Source: Streptomyces kurssanovii
Lineage (GTDB): Bacteria; Actinomycetota; Actinomycetes; Streptomycetales; Streptomycetaceae
Direction of reading: 5' to 3'
Length of the DNA stretch: 64,000 nt
Assembly (NCBI RefSeq): GCF_014649695.1
Contig: NZ_BMTN01000019.1
Coordinates: forward strand, 92,920 to 156,919
Position numbers and translations under genes: made by a program. The number at the start of each line of letters is the position of its first letter. Positions within the stretch are counted from its first letter, which is position 1. This document shows, piece by piece, positions 1 through 6,759 of the stretch. The notes under the pieces are model-generated. The model did not search any database. It was not told where the DNA came from and was given only the letters and a program-made list of their open reading frames with translations.

Positions 1-2
1 AG

Positions 3-1367
3 GCGACCGCGGGCATGAACGTCCCCGGAGCCTGGGACAAGGCGACCGGCTCCGGCGTCAAGGTCGCCGTCATCGACACCGGCTACGTCGCCCACTCCGA
101 CCTCGCCGCCAACATGATCGCCGGATACGACTTCATCTCCGACTCGTTCATGGCCAACGACGGCGGCGGCCGTGACAGCAACGCCGCCGACCCGGGCGAC
201 TGGGTCGCCCGCGGCGAGTGCGGCACCGACGCCAACGGCCAGCCCGTCCCGGCGCGCGACCAGAACAACTCCTGGCACGGCACCCACGTCGCCGGCACCA
301 TCGCCGCCACGACCCACAACGGCAAGGGCGTCGCCGGTATCGCGTACAACGCGACCGTCCAGCCCGTCCGTGTGCTCGGCAAGTGCGGTGGCACGACGGC
401 CGACATCATCGACGCCATCACTTGGTCGTCCGGTGGTTCGGTGCAGGGCGTCCCCGCCAACCCGAACCCCGCCGACGTCATCAACATGAGCCTCGGCGGC
501 GGCGGCGCCTGCGACGCCGGCACCCAGAACGCCATCAACGGCGCGGTGAGCCGCGGCACGACCGTCGTCGTGGCGGCCGGCAACAGCAACGCCAACGCGG
601 CCAACTTCAACCCGGCGAGCTGCAGCAACGTCATCGCCGTCGCGGCCTCCGACCGCGAAGGCAACCGGGCGTCCTACTCCAACTACGGCACCGTCGTCGA
701 CATCACCGCCCCCGGTGGCGAGACCGCGCTCAGCTCCGCCAACGGCATCTGGTCCACGCTCAACACCGGCACCCGCAGCGTCGGCAGCGAGACCTACACG
801 GCGTACCAGGGCACCAGCATGGCCGCCCCGCACATCGCCGGCCTCGCCGCGCTGATGAACCAGGCGAGCCCGTCGATGACGCCCGCCCAGATCGAGTCCG
901 CGATCAAGACCAACGCCCGTACGCTGCCCGGCACCTGCTCCGGCGGCTGCGGCGCGGGCCTCGCCGACGCGGCCCGTACGCTCGGCGCGTCCGGCGGCAC
1001 CGACCCGCAGCCGCCCACCGGCAGCGTGTTCACCAACGCCGCCAACGTGAGCATCCCGGACACCAACACCCCGGTCACGTCCTCCCTGGCGGTGACGGGA
1101 ATCAGCGGCAACGCCCCGGCCGACCTCGAGATCGCCGTCGACATCAAGCACACCTACCGCGGTGACCTGCGCATCGAGCTCGTCGCCCCGAACGGCGCCT
1201 CCGCCCAGCTGAAGGCCGCCTCTTCCAGCGACAGCGCGGACAACGTCATCACCACCTACACCGTCGACGCCTCCGGCGTCGTGGCGAACGGCACCTGGAA
1301 GCTCCGGGTGACGGACGTCTACAGCGGTGACACCGGCTACATCGACTCCTGGGGCCTGACCTTCTGA
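3..1367 (+). CDS. Secreted subtilisin-like S8 serine protease with C-terminal P-domain (5' end missing)
   Basis: Extracellular subtilase that hydrolyses peptide bonds. The reading frame is open to the left edge of the window, so the signal peptide and probable I9 propeptide are missing. Counting from the ATG at position 15, the catalytic triad is visible: Asp21 in VIDTGY, His88 in HGTHVAG and Ser268 in GTSMAAPH. Residues from about 340 to 450 resemble a proprotein-convertase P-domain (GDLRIELVAPNG, GTWKLRVTD, DSWGLTF), which usually stabilises the catalytic domain or helps substrate binding. Cys pairs such as those in TCSGGCGAG suggest disulfides, in keeping with secretion. A strong hairpin follows the stop codon. 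An SSI-type inhibitor gene lies about 5 kb downstream, but nothing shows that the two form a pair. Confidence 0.93.
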   Translation, partial: ATAGMNVPGAWDKATGSGVKVAVIDTGYVAHSDLAANMIAGYDFISDSFMANDGGGRDSNAADPGDWVARGECGTDANGQPVPARDQNNSWHGTHVAGTIAATTHNGKGVAGIAYNATVQPVRVLGKCGGTTADIIDAITWSSGGSVQGVPANPNPADVINMSLGGGGACDAGTQNAINGAVSRGTTVVVAAGNSNANAANFNPASCSNVIAVAASDREGNRASYSNYGTVVDITAPGGETALSSANGIWSTLNTGTRSVGSETYTAYQGTSMAAPHIAGLAALMNQASPSMTPAQIESAIKTNARTLPGTCSGGCGAGLADAARTLGASGGTDPQPPTGSVFTNAANVSIPDTNTPVTSSLAVTGISGNAPADLEIAVDIKHTYRGDLRIELVAPNGASAQLKAASSSDSADNVITTYTVDASGVVANGTWKLRVTDVYSGDTGYIDSWGLTF

Positions 1368-1391
1368 CAGGTCGCAGCCCCGGGCCGCAGC

Positions 1392-1429
1392 AGGGCCTGC
1401 CGATGTCGAGGAGGGCATCGGCAGGCCCT
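1392..1429 (+). terminator. Transcription terminator of the S8 protease gene
   Basis: A perfect 14-bp inverted repeat (AGGGCCTGCCGATG and its complement) encloses a 10-nt loop and starts 25 bp after the protease stop codon. It has no clear T-tract, as is common for Streptomyces terminators. Confidence 0.75.
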
Positions 1430-1451
1430 TGGCGTTCCCCGCGATCGCGAT

Positions 1452-1473
1452 CCCGCGGGCCAGGGCCCGCGGG
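1452..1473. repeat. Short perfect GC palindrome (CCCGCGGGCC / GGCCCGCGGG)
   Basis: Two perfect 10-bp arms are separated by only 2 bp. It lies in the gene-free stretch between the convergent protease and amidohydrolase genes, so it could end transcription from either side. Confidence 0.4.
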
Positions 1474-1610
1474 GGCCCGGCTTCCCGCGGACCAGGGCTC
1501 CTGTGGGCCGGGGCCGGGGCCCTGGCCTCGCGTGAGCCGGGCCTTCCCTGAGCCGGGGCTTCCGTGTCCCCTGATTCCGCGAGCCCCGCAAAGCCCGCGA
1601 GCCCCACAAT

Positions 1611-1691
1611 GCCCGCAGTGCCCGCAGTGCCCGCAGTGCCCGCAGTGCCCGCAGTGCCCGCAGTGCCCGCAGTGCCCGCAGTGCCCGCGAG
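1611..1691. repeat. 9-bp tandem repeat array (GCCCGCAGT x8)
   Basis: Eight perfect consecutive copies of the 9-mer GCCCGCAGT occupy 1611-1682, followed by one degenerate copy. The array stops five bases before the end of the amidohydrolase gene, which is read on the opposite strand. On the plus strand it would encode Ala-Val-Pro or Pro-Gln-Cys repeats, but no gene is supported there. Perfect repeats of this kind usually vary in copy number between strains. Confidence 0.9.
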
Positions 1692-1695
1692 GGCT

Positions 1696-2592
1696 CTACA
1701 TGCTTTCGAGAAGCAGCCGGGCGCCGTTGTCGTGGCAGACGGCACGCAGCCAGTCGTCGCCGAGCCCGAGCCGCTCCAGCGCCCGCAGCTGGTGCGCATA
1801 CGGATACGGAATGTTCGGGAAGTCCGTACCCAGCACGATCCGGTCCCCCAGCTCCGCCAGCCGCGCCCGTTCCCCTTCCGGGAAGGGCGCGAAGGCCTCG
1901 CTGAAGTCCGTGAACGCCATCGTCGTGTCCAGCCGGACCTCCGCGTAGCGTTCGGCCAGGTCCAGGAAGTCGCCGTACTCGGGCATACCCATGTGCGCCA
2001 CCACCAGCCGCAGCCGGGGATGGCGCGCCAGCAGCCGCCCGACCGGCTCAGGCCCGGTGTGCTTACCGGGGGCGGGGCCCGAACCGCAGTGCATCACCAC
2101 CGGCACCCGCGCCTCCGCGAGCAGCCCCCAGACCGGATCCAGCAGCGGATCGCCCGGGTCGTACGCCCCCACCTGCAGATGGGACTTGAAGATCCGCGCC
2201 CCGCCGTCGACCGCCTCCCGCACATAGCGGTCCACGCCCTCCTCGGGAAAGAACGTCGCCGTGTGCACGCAGTCCGGCGTCCTCGCGGCGAATGCCGCCG
2301 CCCAGCCGTTGAGCCAGGCCGCCATCCCGGGCTTGTGCGGGTAGAGCATCGAGGTGAAGGCCCGCACGCCCAACTCCCGCAGCAGCCCGACCCGTTCCTC
2401 CTCCTCGTGCCGATAGGTGATCGGCCACTCCATGCCGGTCATCGGACCGACGGCGTCGAAGTAGGCCCACACCTTCCGCAAGACCGGCTCCGGCATGAAA
2501 TGCGTGTGCACGTCCACGAGCCCGGGCACACCCAGCCGCTGCCAGAACCGCCGTACCTCAGCCGCCGCGTCGTCCGCGGATCCGATGCTCAT
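1696..2592 (-). CDS. Amidohydrolase family protein (amidohydrolase-2, metal-dependent)
   Basis: Cytoplasmic metal-dependent hydrolase or decarboxylase of the amidohydrolase-2 superfamily; the substrate is unknown. The start at 2592 gives a 298-residue protein beginning MSIGSADD and is preceded by GGAAGG. The N-terminal metal motif is DVHTHF near residue 27. Further metal or active-site candidates are KSHLQVG, VVMHCGSG, VVAHMGMPEY and GTDFPNIPYP, spaced like the TIM-barrel strands of the family. Reading upstream would extend the frame by about 49 residues, but these have no coding character. The gene lies close to the DUF2797 gene on the same strand, with 109 bp between them. The family is clear; the reaction is not. 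Confidence 0.85.
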   Translation of the reverse strand: MSIGSADDAAAEVRRFWQRLGVPGLVDVHTHFMPEPVLRKVWAYFDAVGPMTGMEWPITYRHEEEERVGLLRELGVRAFTSMLYPHKPGMAAWLNGWAAAFAARTPDCVHTATFFPEEGVDRYVREAVDGGARIFKSHLQVGAYDPGDPLLDPVWGLLAEARVPVVMHCGSGPAPGKHTGPEPVGRLLARHPRLRLVVAHMGMPEYGDFLDLAERYAEVRLDTTMAFTDFSEAFAPFPEGERARLAELGDRIVLGTDFPNIPYPYAHQLRALERLGLGDDWLRAVCHDNGARLLLESM

Positions 2593-2701
2593 GGCGGCTA
2601 CCTTCCGTCCCCGGTCCGCCCGGCGTCCAGATCGATCACCGAAGAGACCCGACGATCGCCGGATCCGCGGATGGGACCGCAGCCCCGTTGCCGGGAGAGG
2701 T

Positions 2702-3568
2702 TCAGAACAGGCCGCCCTGCACGCCGTCCTCCCGCACACCGGTCGTGGGCACGCTCAGCGCCTCGCCCTCGCCGGCGCCGACCAGGTCCCACCCGGTCAT
2801 CAGCCGGGTGTCGACCACGACGATCCCGTCCCTCGCCGTCCGCAGATGCAGATCGGGCCCGGCCACGGCGACCAGCCGGCCCGCGACCGCCCCGCCGTCC
2901 ACCAGTTCGCGCACCACCGCGTCGGCGGCCGGCAGCCCGTCGAGCCCGAACACGCCGACGTGGTCCACCGCCTCGAACGCGATCGGCTCCAGGGACTCCG
3001 CCCACCCCGGCAGCGCCAGCGCCCGCCGGTGCAGCGCGGCCACTTCCGCGACCCGCTCCTCCGGCCCCGGCAACGCCGCCCGAACGGCACGCTTGCGCGC
3101 GTACGCGATCCGGTCGGGCACACCCAGCGCCGCCCGCAGCAGCTCCTCCGTGCGCCGCGCCGCCATCAGCGGGCCACGCCCCAGCCAGGCGAACACCACT
3201 GCGCCCTGCTCGAGCAGCCGCGCCGGGCCCCTTTCCTCCGCGGTGATCCCGACCTTCAGCATGCCCGGACCGAACCAGGCCAGATACACGCGGTACGTAC
3301 GGGGGTCGTCGGGCACGGCGTCGGCGGCCACCGAATGCGCCCGGTCCAGCCGCGCGCAGTCCGGGCATCGCGCCTGGGTCGCCCGGCCGGGCACCACGAC
3401 GGCCATGGGGCACGCGTTCCCCCGCGCACCGACACAGCGGCGGGCGCCCTCCGCCCGGAAGCCGAGGCCCTTGCCGATGACGAGCGGGCTGACCCGGCCG
3501 CCCTCCCAGCGCAGCACACACACGCGCGCTCCACTCGGCCAGCCGACCCCGGCACACCGCCAGCCCAT
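2702..3568 (-). CDS. DUF2797 domain protein
   Basis: Protein of 288 residues matching the actinobacterial DUF2797 family, which has a GIY-YIG nuclease-like fold and no established function. The YRVYLAWFG...LKVGIT segment near residues 110-130 is the GIY-YIG-like part. Cysteines in ARCPDCARL upstream could bind zinc. I chose the ATG at 3568 because GGAGG lies five bases upstream; an ATG at 3580 is possible but has a poorer site. The frame stays open upstream through a decayed tRNA fragment, which is not coding. A fuzzy border with the tRNA-like sequence lies about 70 bp upstream. Confidence 0.8.
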   Translation of the reverse strand: MGWRCAGVGWPSGARVCVLRWEGGRVSPLVIGKGLGFRAEGARRCVGARGNACPMAVVVPGRATQARCPDCARLDRAHSVAADAVPDDPRTYRVYLAWFGPGMLKVGITAEERGPARLLEQGAVVFAWLGRGPLMAARRTEELLRAALGVPDRIAYARKRAVRAALPGPEERVAEVAALHRRALALPGWAESLEPIAFEAVDHVGVFGLDGLPAADAVVRELVDGGAVAGRLVAVAGPDLHLRTARDGIVVVDTRLMTGWDLVGAGEGEALSVPTTGVREDGVQGGLF

Positions 3569-3636
3569 ACGCACCTCCATAGGGTGAACGCCGGTCGCTC
3601 CCGCCTCCCCTGTGCGACGGCCGCCGTTGCGCACCG

Positions 3637-3715
3637 CCACGCGACAGGCTCCGGGATCTCCCCGGAGGCCTCTCGCCCGCTGCGCACTCGGCAGGACGTG
3701 AACCTGCGACCTTCT
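3637..3715 (-). pseudogene. Decayed copy of the tRNA-Arg(ACG) 3' half plus its terminator
   Basis: About 79 bp match the region covering the terminator, acceptor 3' strand, T-arm and variable loop of the tRNA-Arg gene (5461-5538) with roughly ten differences and one indel. The acceptor GCACTCG complement, T-stem GCAGG/CCTGC and AGAAGG remain. The T-loop is mutated, and there is no 5' half, so this is not a working tRNA. Its placement downstream of the tRNA 3' end fits the distal attachment site of an old integrated element, or a decayed tandem tRNA duplication. About 400 bp to its right (3716-4125) hold no gene that I can support. Confidence 0.75.
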
Positions 3716-4125
3716 CGCAACCACAGGCGTGTGCGCCGTCCGAAACAGAGCCCGTGACGACCCTATCGACACCCAGTGACACGCGACCGGGCCGCGCGGG
3801 CAGCCCCGACGAACGCTGTCCGACGCGGCGGCGGGGCGTCATGTCCGGAGCCGTGTCTCCCGTGCACAACGGCCATACCGGCCGCTACGAGGCCCGGAGG
3901 GACGGTAGCGGGCCTGGAGCGGGCACCGGGGTTGCGGTATGGCGCTGCTGGACTGCTGTCGCGGCCATCGACTCCGCCAGAGCCGCGACGTCCACGCAGG
4001 CGCCGATCACGGTCCCCGCCGTTTCCTCATCAGGTGCGCCACGGCCTCCCGTCCCGCCCGGCGGCCGCGTACGCCCCGCGGGCGGACGGCGGCCCGGCCG
4101 GGCCGGGACTTGGAGGCTCAGCGGA

Positions 4126-4782
4126 TCACGCGTCGGGGTTCTTGCCCTGGGCGGTCTTCTTCAGCCGGTCGATCTGGAGCTTCGCGAGGTCGTTGTAGTT
4201 CGGCTTCTCCACGAAGGTGCCGTCGCCGTTCACCACGGCGACGACGCTGCCGATCCGCATCATGACCACGGTCTCGCCGTCGGCGTCCTCGAAGGCCTCG
4301 GTCTCCTCGGCGCCCGCGTCGATCTCCAACGGCTTCACCGTCTTCCCGTCCTCCTCCGCCTTGCCGCGCTCCTCGACGACCAGGGCCTTGTACGTGGCAC
4401 TGGCGTCGTCCGGGCTCTGGAAGGCCAGGATGCCGAAGTCGACCTCCCCGTCGTAGTCGGAGCTGTCGCCCCGGCCGCTGTCGTCCGTGTCGAAGTCGGT
4501 GGCGCCCATGCTGATCAGCCCGCCGCAGTTGGACTCGGTCGCTTCGGTACACGCCTCGACTGCCTCGTCGCCGACCTCGACGTCGATGTCGTCGCCCTCG
4601 AAACCCTTGGGAGCGCTCGCCTTGCTGGGGAGGGCGGTGCGAACCATGTCCGGCGTCAGCGTGACCGGAGGCCTGTCGCCGTCCCCGCGGAAGGCGTCCA
4701 GACCGTCGTCCGAACCGCCGCATGCCGTCAGTACGGCCATCAGCACCACTCCGGCCGCGATCCCCCGTGCTGCCTTACTCAA
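4126..4782 (-). CDS. Putative secreted lipoprotein of unknown function
   Basis: A 218-residue protein with a lipoprotein signal: a basic N-terminus, a hydrophobic stretch and the lipobox LTAC followed by GGS, so it should be anchored on the outside of the membrane. I chose the TTG at 4782 because GGGGAG lies six bases upstream; an in-frame ATG at 4821 would put a poorly hydrophobic extension before the signal. The mature part is acidic, with a run of Asp-rich residues, and I recognise no catalytic motif. It lies between the tRNA-Arg gene and the decayed copy of its 3' half, so it may be cargo of a former integrated element. Confidence 0.72.
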   Translation of the reverse strand: MSKAARGIAAGVVLMAVLTACGGSDDGLDAFRGDGDRPPVTLTPDMVRTALPSKASAPKGFEGDDIDVEVGDEAVEACTEATESNCGGLISMGATDFDTDDSGRGDSSDYDGEVDFGILAFQSPDDASATYKALVVEERGKAEEDGKTVKPLEIDAGAEETEAFEDADGETVVMMRIGSVVAVVNGDGTFVEKPNYNDLAKLQIDRLKKTAQGKNPDA

Positions 4783-4979
4783 CGTCAACTCCCCGTGTGA
4801 ACCACCGATTGCCGTGGACACTCAAGCGCATGAGGGCTGACCACACCAAATGCGTATCCCCCGTCGGCCCCCGTCGCACCCCACCCGTTCGCGGCGGCGG
4901 CCTGTCGCCGGCATCGGAGTCTGATCCATACGAGGCTGATGCAGATCCCGCCCCGCTCCGGAACATGACGACCTCGTGC

Positions 4980-5411
4980 CTAGATCCCCAGCGCGCCCCG
5001 GGCCGCCGCGAGTCGGTCCCTGGCTTCGGCGAGCCAACCAGCCTTGAGGTCGAGGGGCACGCGAACGCAGATCTGCGTGCTCGGCGCGTCGTGGATTTCG
5101 ATCACGTACGGGTCATCGGGCACGAAGGTGAGGTACGCGGTGCGGCCCTCCCTGGGCCAGTCGCCGGCGAACACCTCGTCCCCGTCCCGCCCGGCGTCGG
5201 CGTCGTCCTCCTCGACGGCATCGAGGAGCGCGCCCCACTCGTCGATGTCGTCGTCATCGAAGCCCGTGCGCACGGTGGCGTTCACGAAGTCGCTGCGAAT
5301 GACGATCTCGGCGTCGTAGTAGTCACCCTGCCGCGAGAGCATCCGCACGGCGACGCTCTGCAGGCCGTCGTCCAGCCGTATCAACTCCAACGGCCCGGCG
5401 CTCTCCACCAC
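4980..5411 (-). CDS. Small acidic protein, DUF5959-like
   Basis: A 143-residue protein resembling the Streptomyces DUF5959 family (pattern ELIRLDDG...DAEIVIRSDFV...DDIDEWGALLDA). Its function is unknown. The start is one of two adjacent GTG codons at 5411 or 5408, preceded by GGAGGG; the open frame upstream runs through the tRNA-Arg gene and is not real. There is no signal peptide or membrane segment, so it is probably cytoplasmic. It is very acidic in the middle. It lies directly downstream of tRNA-Arg, within the 1.8-kb stretch bounded by the tRNA and its decayed 3' copy. Confidence 0.65.
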   Translation of the reverse strand: MVESAGPLELIRLDDGLQSVAVRMLSRQGDYYDAEIVIRSDFVNATVRTGFDDDDIDEWGALLDAVEEDDADAGRDGDEVFAGDWPREGRTAYLTFVPDDPYVIEIHDAPSTQICVRVPLDLKAGWLAEARDRLAAARGALGI

Positions 5412-5465
5412 GGCTTCCCTCCGGCTGACACTGCTGCTGCGCTTCGCTGCTGTACGCCCCAACGC

Positions 5466-5497
5466 GAGAGGCCCCCGGATCTCTCCGGGGGCCTCTC
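5466..5497 (-). terminator. Terminator of tRNA-Arg
   Basis: A perfect inverted repeat of about 14 bp (GAGAGGCCCCCGGA and complement) lies nine bases after the 3' end of the tRNA. A related but decayed hairpin accompanies the tRNA fragment near 3650. Confidence 0.8.
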
Positions 5498-5505
5498 GCC
5501 TGCTG

Positions 5506-5578
5506 TGCACTCGGCAGGATTCGAACCTGCAACCTTCTGATCCGTAGTCAGATGCTCTATCCGTTAAGCTACGAGTGC
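5506..5578 (-). tRNA. tRNA-Arg (anticodon ACG)
   Basis: A 73-nt cloverleaf can be drawn. The acceptor stem is GCACTCG with CGAGTGC, the anticodon stem-loop is CTGA-CTACGGA-TCAG with anticodon ACG, and the T-arm is GCAGG-TTCGAAT-CCTGC. The discriminator base is A. CCA is not encoded. The 3' half of this gene is the sequence duplicated at 3637-3715. Confidence 0.97.
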
Positions 5579-5794
5579 TTGTGCTTCCCGGGCTTTTCTG
5601 CCCGGTCGGCGTTGCGGGAACAACATTACATGACCTGCGCCGCGACGCGAAATCCATTAGCCGCACCCTGCCTGACCTGCGGAAACACCTGAACGGGTGT
5701 ACGTGCGCGGGCTCTGGGACGACCCGAGCCCCGGCCGTTCGTGCCGGCCCCCGGCGACCAGCGCCCTGCCAGTGCGGGCCGACCCCCGGAACGA

Positions 5795-5826
5795 CCGAAG
5801 CCCCGGCCGTATGGCCGGGGCTTCGG
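5795..5826 (-). terminator. Terminator of tRNA-Ser(GCT)
   Basis: A perfect 14-bp stem (CCGAAGCCCCGGCC and complement) with a GTAT loop starts 12 bases beyond the tRNA 3' end. Confidence 0.75.
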
Positions 5827-5837
5827 TGATCAACTGG

Positions 5838-5928
5838 CGGAGGCGGAGGGATTTGAACCCTCGATGGGCTTTAAGACCCAAACCGCATTAGCAGTGCGGC
5901 GCCATAGACCGGACTAGGCGACGCCTCC
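5838..5928 (-). tRNA. tRNA-Ser (anticodon GCT)
   Basis: A 91-nt class II tRNA. The acceptor is GGAGGCG with CGCCTCC, the anticodon loop is CTGCTAA with anticodon GCT, there is a long variable arm typical of tRNA-Ser, and the T-arm is GAGGG-TTCAAAT-CCCTC. The discriminator is G, as expected for serine. Confidence 0.97.
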
Positions 5929-6131
5929 AGCACACTCACGCGGGCGCGAGTGGTGCGTGCAGATGATGACACAGCCCAGGGGCGTGTCACCAATCGCCGT
6001 CCACGGTACTAGCCCCTGGGCCCGCAGGGCAAAGTGCTTGCGGTTGCGCAACGCCGTGGCGTGAGCAGCGTTAGACATACCAGGGGCCTGTCGTGGCCCC
6101 CGGCAGGACCCGTGAATCTTCAGGAGCCCCC

Positions 6132-6590
6132 ATGCTGCGCCGCCTTGTCCTCACCGCAACCGTGTCCGCCGCCGCCCTGGCCGCGGCCGTGCCGTCCGCC
6201 GGGGCGGTCGTCCTCTCGCCGCTGCCCCTGCCGCTGCTGCAGAGGCCCGCCCCCGAGCAGCCCGACCGGCTGACAGTGATCGTCTCCGCGACCGGGAACA
6301 CCCGGACGGACGGCAGGTACGAGCTCGAGTGCGGACCGGCCGGCGGGACGCACCCCTCCGCCGAGTCGGCCTGCAGCCGCCTCGAGGAGCTCGCGCGGGA
6401 CCAGCAGGACCCCTTCGCCCCGGTGGCCGAGGACCAGATGTGCACCCAGCAGTTCGGCGGGCCGGCCACGGCTCGGATCACCGGTACGTGGCAGGGTCGA
6501 CAGGTGGACGCCACCTTCGAACGGAGCAACGGCTGCGAGATCTCGCGGTGGCAGACACTCGAGCCGGTGCTGCCGAACACCAGGTCATAG
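6132..6590 (+). CDS. SSI-family secreted protease inhibitor
   Basis: A 152-residue pre-protein. The ATG at 6132 follows AGGAG by five bases. Residues 1-24 form a signal peptide ending near PSAGA. The mature part matches Streptomyces subtilisin inhibitors: LTVIVSATGN at its start, ELECGPAGGTHPSAESAC with one half of the first disulfide, DQMCTQQF at the reactive loop, and TGTWQGRQV followed by SNGCE. The four conserved cysteines are present. In the classical inhibitor the loop reads MCPMVY with Met at P1; here the aligned residue is Gln, so specificity probably differs. The C-terminus extends a little beyond the usual end. It acts outside the cell. Confidence 0.92.
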   Translation: MLRRLVLTATVSAAALAAAVPSAGAVVLSPLPLPLLQRPAPEQPDRLTVIVSATGNTRTDGRYELECGPAGGTHPSAESACSRLEELARDQQDPFAPVAEDQMCTQQFGGPATARITGTWQGRQVDATFERSNGCEISRWQTLEPVLPNTRS

Positions 6591-6759
6591 GCCGACGGCG
6601 TACGTCATGTGCACACAACCTTGGTGAGAGCTCCCCCTCATCCGCCGTCCGAGCCCCGGTCGGTGCCCTTAGACTCCCTTCAGTGACAGGCCGAGGCCCG
6701 AGGGGCACTATGGGACCGGCCGTCCGCACTACGCAGTAGGTCAGGGAGGAACCGTCGTC

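Noticed and set aside
1403-3246. Long plus-strand frames over the amidohydrolase region, including Ala-Val-Pro repeats
   Set aside because: They are antisense to a well-supported gene, and the repeats come from the 9-bp tandem array.
3690-3760. A complete second tRNA at the decayed tRNA-Arg fragment
   Set aside because: No matching 5' acceptor or D-arm can be drawn and the T-loop is mutated, so only a 3' half is supported.
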